Part shown: positions 5,652 through 7,910 of the stretch, piece after piece | Numbering within the stretch: the first letter of the stretch is position 1 | Layout of the letters: each line of letters starts with the position of its first letter | From: DATHNF01 sp035486285 | GTDB taxonomy: Bacteria; Patescibacteriota; Saccharimonadia; Saccharimonadales; UBA4665 | Length of the DNA: 7,910 bases | Direction of reading: 5' to 3' | Assembly: GCA_035486285.1 (NCBI GenBank) | Contig: DATHNF010000065.1 | Coordinates: 1 to 7,910 of the forward strand | Made by a program: the position numbers and the translations under genes | The notes under the pieces: model-generated | The model's input: the letters and a program-made list of their open reading frames with translations, nothing else | Database searches by the model: none | Told to the model about the DNA's origin: nothing

Positions 5652-5659
5652 TATATACT
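5652..5659 (+). promoter_or_regulatory. -10 region of the 5667 gene (predicted leaderless)
   Basis: TATATACT offers TATACT (5654-5659), predicting a start at 5666, directly before ATG 5667. No ribosome-binding site is present. The distance from the TIR-like motif to this -10 (9 bases) is nearly the same as at the right end of the element (10 bases to the -10 at 6043). Confidence 0.5.
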
Positions 5660-5666
5660 TAAACCC

Positions 5667-5840
5667 ATGCAAAAATGTAGAGTTTGTAAAACCGCAGATT
5701 CAACTGGATTAAAGACACTGAGAGTTAGAAGTGGAACAGGGACTACTACTAGAACTATGCACTTATGTGATGAATGCTACGACAAGTTTAAAGACGGCCA
5801 CGGACAGTTACTTGAGTTCAAGCCGTCTCCGAAATTATAA
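5667..5840 (+). CDS. 57-aa four-cysteine (zinc-ribbon-like) protein, element cargo
   Basis: The product is MQKCRVCKTA... with C4-x2-C7 and, after a basic Arg/Thr-rich stretch, C34-x2-C37 (HLCDECYDKF). Two CxxC knuckles about 26 residues apart are typical of a small zinc ribbon, used for nucleic-acid or protein contact. A zinc role is inferred from spacing only. An in-frame GTG at 5517 would add 50 residues, but these translate the hairpin arms of the opposite-strand leader, while ATG 5667 sits exactly at the predicted transcription start, so I take the short form. Arginine codons are nearly all AGA, unlike the host genes. It ends 23 bp inside the convergent 64-aa gene. Its divergent promoter, shared with the DUF3761 leader, makes it a candidate regulator of that gene, but this is untested. 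Confidence 0.65.
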   Translation: MQKCRVCKTADSTGLKTLRVRSGTGTTTRTMHLCDECYDKFKDGHGQLLEFKPSPKL

Positions 5841-6012
5841 GCTCTCCGTTGATAACTTTGTATTCGTGGTCTTCTAGTTCGTTAAAGGTCATAAGCTGAC
5901 CATCAATAGTCAGATTATCGAGATTCCAGCCCTTTTTGTATAGAGCTGACATCAAAGTATTAATGGCTTCTGCGACCTCATCGCCTACGTGTATTTTAGA
6001 GGAGGGTTTCAT
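5818..6012 (-). CDS. 64-aa acidic hypothetical protein at the right end of the element
   Basis: I do not recognise this protein. It starts MKPSSKIHVGDEVAEAINTL, continues through a helix (MSALYKKGW) and ends with alternating strands (NLTIDGQLMTF, HEYKVINGELIISETA). The pattern is a compact alpha-beta fold, acidic overall, without membrane segments. The ATG is 29 bases inside the element boundary, so any promoter must lie in the inverted repeat or outside it; TTATA-like sequences in the repeat and the TATTAT of the duplicated target are possible -10 boxes. It converges on the four-Cys gene with a 23-bp overlap. Codon use is AT-rich like its neighbours. It could in principle be an antitoxin-like or DNA-mimic small protein, but nothing in the sequence proves that. 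Confidence 0.5.
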   Translation of the reverse strand: MKPSSKIHVGDEVAEAINTLMSALYKKGWNLDNLTIDGQLMTFNELEDHEYKVINGELIISETA

Positions 6013-6016
6013 ACAT

Positions 6017-6041
6017 TACCTACACTGAGGGTATAAGAGCC
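6017..6041 (-). repeat. Right terminal inverted repeat
   Basis: The reverse complement reads GGCTCTTATACCCTCAG then TGTAGGTA, identical to the left end at 23 of 25 positions. It directly abuts the right target duplicate. Confidence 0.85.
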
Positions 6042-6049
6042 GTATAATA
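6042..6049. repeat. Target site duplication, right copy (holds the orphan -10 of the MazG-like gene)
   Basis: GTATAATA is identical to 4362-4369. It contains TATAAT (6043-6048), which predicts a start at 6055, two bases before ATG 6057. The original TTGCAT -35 stayed behind at 4340-4345; the sequence now 17-18 bases upstream (CTACAC or CCTACA, within the inverted repeat) is a poor -35. The gene therefore has a -10 but no visible partner, unless the element supplies an activator site. Confidence 0.75.
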
Positions 6050-6056
6050 TGCAATT

Positions 6057-6950
6057 ATGCGCCCTAAAGATCGTGCCGGAGGCATTTTACCCTCCGGTGA
6101 ACTAGTAATTGATCGAACTGTAGCAGAGTACGAAGCAGGTGATTATCGTTTCGACGGCCAGTTTTATCAAACAGTTGACGAGGCTGAATATACCCGTCGG
6201 CAAGCAGTAATTAGCCAGCACCTGGAAGCTAATACGGCCCCGCTTCTGGAGCTGGAAGCCTATCAACAATGGGTCGAGCTAGATTGGAAAGAGCCGCACG
6301 GCACTTATCGGGCAGCCGAGCGTTTCGCAAATAAAGTAAAAGAAGAAGCCTGGTTTGAAGCGCCCGAAGCCTTTTATGATGCAGCCGGCTGGCCAGCCGA
6401 CAGCGAACTCCAGCACGCGGCCCTGAGCGAAGCAGGTGACGTGCTATGGACAGTAAGTGCCCTAGCAAGCAATGGCGGGGTGAATATTAATCAAGCTGTC
6501 CAAAGCAAACTGTGGGGAGATGGCTTGCTCAGTAGGCGGGTTGCGAATCTAACGCTTGCTGATATTGACGCTCTTATCGGCGATGAAAAGGTCACGCCCT
6601 ATCTATCGGCTCACCTAGCAGCACATGCCGGTGACGATATCGAATTAATTAAATTGGACGAAATGGAGCCACGACTTAACTTGCTATTTCGCACGGCGTC
6701 CTTGGCCGTAACTTGTGTCAAACAGTTCGGTTATGGCGATACGCCTTTCGCTGCAAGCTTTTATCAAAAAATAGGTCAGGAAGAAGTCGCGCCAATGGTC
6801 GCAGATCAAGTATTGCTGGTTGCCTGGTACGCTAAGCATTGGCTTGGCTCCAGCTTGGCGGAGGTTGCTAGGATTAATGCTTTGAAACTGCGTTCGCGCG
6901 TAGAAGCCGGGCTGGTCGATAAAAGTGACGGCCCCCGTACCGAGCCATAG
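6057..6950 (+). CDS. MazG-like (all-alpha NTP pyrophosphohydrolase fold) protein
   Basis: The 297-aa product contains the MazG-type metal-binding pattern: E96-E97 in KVKEEAWFEA and, 27 residues on, E125-x2-D128 in LSEAGDVLWTVSALA. It is followed by a further helical region ending in INALKLRSRVEAG, a typical ending for MazG-like proteins (a K-L-x-x-R helix). MazG-type enzymes hydrolyse NTPs or dNTPs to monophosphates and pyrophosphate, often for nucleotide-pool cleaning. The N-terminal 60 residues (DGQFYQTVDEAEY) form an extra segment of unknown role, and the region from about 205 to 282 may be a second, degenerate helical repeat. No membrane segment is seen. GC-balanced codon use matches ymdB. 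Before the insertion it began 25 bases after ymdB. Substrate is unknown and the family call rests on the motif. Confidence 0.65.
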   Translation: MRPKDRAGGILPSGELVIDRTVAEYEAGDYRFDGQFYQTVDEAEYTRRQAVISQHLEANTAPLLELEAYQQWVELDWKEPHGTYRAAERFANKVKEEAWFEAPEAFYDAAGWPADSELQHAALSEAGDVLWTVSALASNGGVNINQAVQSKLWGDGLLSRRVANLTLADIDALIGDEKVTPYLSAHLAAHAGDDIELIKLDEMEPRLNLLFRTASLAVTCVKQFGYGDTPFAASFYQKIGQEEVAPMVADQVLLVAWYAKHWLGSSLAEVARINALKLRSRVEAGLVDKSDGPRTEP

Positions 6951-6980
6951 TTGGTAATTTGCGCCAGGATCACGTATAAT
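6951..6980 (+). promoter_or_regulatory. Predicted promoter of tRNA-Pro
   Basis: TTGGTA (6951-6956) and a perfect TATAAT (6975-6980) are 18 bases apart, directly after the MazG-like stop codon. Predicted start is near 6987, about 93 nt before the mature tRNA. Confidence 0.6.
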
Positions 6981-6989
6981 CGCCTCTGT

Positions 6990-7077
6990 TACACGTAGTC
7001 ATCGTGTAGTTGTAGCTCGTGAGCAGGTTTCGCTAAGGACGCTTCGCTCGTCGCTACAAAATATGCCATCGGCATAT
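6990..7077 (+). other. Hairpin-rich 5' leader of tRNA-Pro
   Basis: Three perfect inverted repeats follow one another. TACACG/CGTGTA (6990-6995 with 7003-7008) has a 7-nt loop. TTGTAGC/GCTACAA (7010-7016 with 7053-7059) closes a 36-nt region holding weaker stems. ATATGCC/GGCATAT (7061-7067 with 7071-7077) has a 3-nt loop and ends two bases before the tRNA. Together they fill most of the precursor. This could be a folded 5' leader, a small stable RNA processed from the same transcript, or an intergenic repeat. No coding frame is visible. Confidence 0.45.
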
Positions 7078-7079
7078 CT

Positions 7080-7156
7080 CGGGGTGTGGCGCAGTTGGCT
7101 AGCGCGCCGCGTTTGGGACGCGGAGGTCGGAGGTTCAAGTCCTCTCACCCCGACCA
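7080..7156 (+). tRNA. tRNA-Pro, anticodon TGG
   Basis: All arms close. The acceptor CGGGGTG (7080-7086) pairs with CACCCCG (7146-7152). The D stem is GCGC/GCGC, and the anticodon stem CCGCG/CGCGG carries loop TTTGGGA with anticodon TGG at 7114-7116. The T stem is GGAGG/CCTCT (one G-U) with loop TTCAAGT. Discriminator A7153 and an encoded CCA (7154-7156) follow. A first pair C1-G72 is characteristic of bacterial tRNA-Pro. It reads CCA and, by wobble, other proline codons. Confidence 0.97.
7135..7156. other. Candidate attachment-site region: tRNA 3' end shared with the recombinase gene
   Basis: The last 22 bases of tRNA-Pro, from the T loop to CCA, are also the end of the recombinase reading frame on the other strand. 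An integrase gene abutting and entering a tRNA 3' end is the usual mark of the attL side of an integrated element. The matching copy should lie at the far end of the element, outside this window. Confidence 0.5.
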
Positions 7157-7910
7157 AGTGATATTTTGCTTAAATCAACAAGCATATCATACGGTTTATT
7201 GAGCTTGATAACAGATACAACGTCATCACCAGCTCCTAGGTTCAACACTACTTCATTTAGGACAGCGTCTAGTTCCAGTAAGTCTCTCGTACTATTGATA
7301 GTTTTCAGATACGAACGGGTGAGTTCGTAAAACTCTTGACGGGTTGGCAAGGCTGTCTTTAATTTATCCAACTCTGCATTTGCCACCTTAATGTTAGCCT
7401 GAGCCACGTTAATAAGGTTTTGGTGATACTCCAATTTGCCCGAATGGTGTTTAACATACTCCTTGGGGTACTCGCTTTGAAAGTCCTGATATTTGGCGTA
7501 TTGCTTGTTATTGAGAGTTAGACTTGCTTTGGCTTCGCTTAATTTACGCCTTGCAACCGCTTTATCCTGAGCAACTTTAACCTCTAATTTATCAATGTAA
7601 TAATTGTAGGCTTCCTCGCTCTTTTTAGTGCATTGCTTGAGCATATCTTTCACTGGCTCAACTACCAACTTACCCCGAATACTCTTTTTAAGTGGCTTAC
7701 CAAAAGTTTCAATAGCTAGTTTGTTGTTGTGCCTGATACAGTTCTCACGGTTACGGCAGTACCAACTAATAAGCCATTTACCCTTGTTCTTACCACGTTT
7801 AATTTCTTGGTGCTGCCATTGCATTGAGCTATCACAGTATTCGCAAATAACTTTACCCCTAAGTAGCCCATACTCTAACCTAGCTGAGGCTGCACCTTTA
7901 CCAGCATATT
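7135..7910 (-). CDS. Large serine recombinase, C-terminal part (N-terminus beyond window)
   Basis: Large serine recombinases integrate and excise phages, integrative elements and plasmids using a catalytic serine in an N-terminal resolvase domain, which lies outside the window here. What is visible is the typical later part: EYGLLRGKVICEYC, a CxxC pair, then about 30 residues on a YCRNRENC pair, together the recombinase zinc beta-ribbon; the motif LRG before the first Cys is standard. A long Lys/Glu/Ala-rich coiled coil follows (KKSEEAYNYYIDKLEVKV onward, with a break near the middle), as in this family. The frame is open through 7908; the ATG at 7822-7824 is internal, inside the zinc ribbon. 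The last residues, RGERT and stop, are encoded by the antisense of the tRNA-Pro 3' end. Base composition is AT-rich, unlike the host genes. Confidence 0.8.
   Translation of the reverse strand, partial: YAGKGAASARLEYGLLRGKVICEYCDSSMQWQHQEIKRGKNKGKWLISWYCRNRENCIRHNNKLAIETFGKPLKKSIRGKLVVEPVKDMLKQCTKKSEEAYNYYIDKLEVKVAQDKAVARRKLSEAKASLTLNNKQYAKYQDFQSEYPKEYVKHHSGKLEYHQNLINVAQANIKVANAELDKLKTALPTRQEFYELTRSYLKTINSTRDLLELDAVLNEVVLNLGAGDDVVSVIKLNKPYDMLVDLSKISLGRGERT

Larger units (their letters stand above)
4370..6041. mobile_element. Non-autonomous transposon-like cargo element, 1672 bp
   Basis: The segment begins with GGCTCTTAT and ends with its exact reverse complement ATAAGAGCC. The inverted repeats run for 25 bp with two mismatches and are bracketed by perfect 8-bp direct repeats. 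Inside, base composition is more AT-rich and arginine codons shift toward AGA and AGG, whereas the flanking genes favour CGC. No transposase, whole or broken, is present on either strand, so mobility would need an enzyme supplied in trans. From memory, the GGCTCTT end with 8-bp duplications fits the ISL3 family, and some IS1595-group ends are similar. Cargo is an 86-aa protein, a possible 26-aa peptide, a secreted DUF3761-like protein with a structured leader, a four-Cys protein and a 64-aa protein. Confidence 0.85.

Noticed and set aside
5517..5666. GTG-initiated 50-residue extension of the four-Cys protein
   Set aside because: The extension translates the arms of the leader hairpin, has no ribosome site, and lies upstream of the -10 that predicts a start at ATG 5667.
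7822..7824. ATG as the start of a 229-aa protein
   Set aside because: The frame continues upstream to the edge and includes the first CxxC of the zinc ribbon, so this Met is internal.

Overview
The window looks like a chromosome segment of a small-genome Patescibacteria/CPR bacterium, most likely Candidatus Saccharibacteria (TM7). The reasons are a very short TsaB, RNase Y and a YmdB-type phosphoesterase close together, several genes whose -10 box lies almost on the start codon (predicted leaderless mRNAs), and ordinary use of TGA as stop, which argues against the code-changed Gracilibacteria and Absconditabacteria. The assignment is inference; no rRNA is present.

Layout. 1-4351 is a plus-strand housekeeping block with a balanced base composition: the end of tsaB, rny (RNase Y), a C39-like cysteine peptidase domain protein, a four-helix membrane protein, and ymdB. 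4370-6041 is an AT-richer insertion with 25-bp terminal inverted repeats (23/25 identical) and a perfect 8-bp target duplication (GTATAATA at 4362-4369 and 6042-6049). It carries no transposase, so it is a non-autonomous cargo element. 6057-6950 is a MazG-like gene that lay directly behind ymdB before the insertion. 6951-7156 holds a promoter, a hairpin-rich leader and tRNA-Pro(UGG). From 7135 to the window edge, on the minus strand, is the C-terminal part of a large serine recombinase whose last codons lie inside the tRNA gene. This marks the edge of a second, integrated element that continues outside the window.

The cargo element holds five small or medium genes: an 86-aa unknown, a possible 26-aa peptide, a secreted DUF3761-like protein with a Gln-rich coiled-coil tail, a 57-aa four-cysteine protein, and a 64-aa unknown. 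Two things in it deserve attention. First, it landed in the -10 box of a TTGCAT-17-TATAAT promoter, duplicated that box, and so separated the MazG-like gene from its -35. Second, the minus-strand leader of the DUF3761 gene folds on paper into one long hairpin. It has an 18-bp basal helix with three G-U pairs that only work in the minus-strand RNA, two upper helices, and an 8-nt apical loop. A textbook terminator with a GAGA loop follows, competes with the basal helix for 4 nt, and has a 3' arm fully complementary to the apical loop. The predicted start of transcription falls at the foot of this structure. This is the best candidate for an undescribed system in the window: a transposon-borne attenuator or small RNA controlling a secreted protein.
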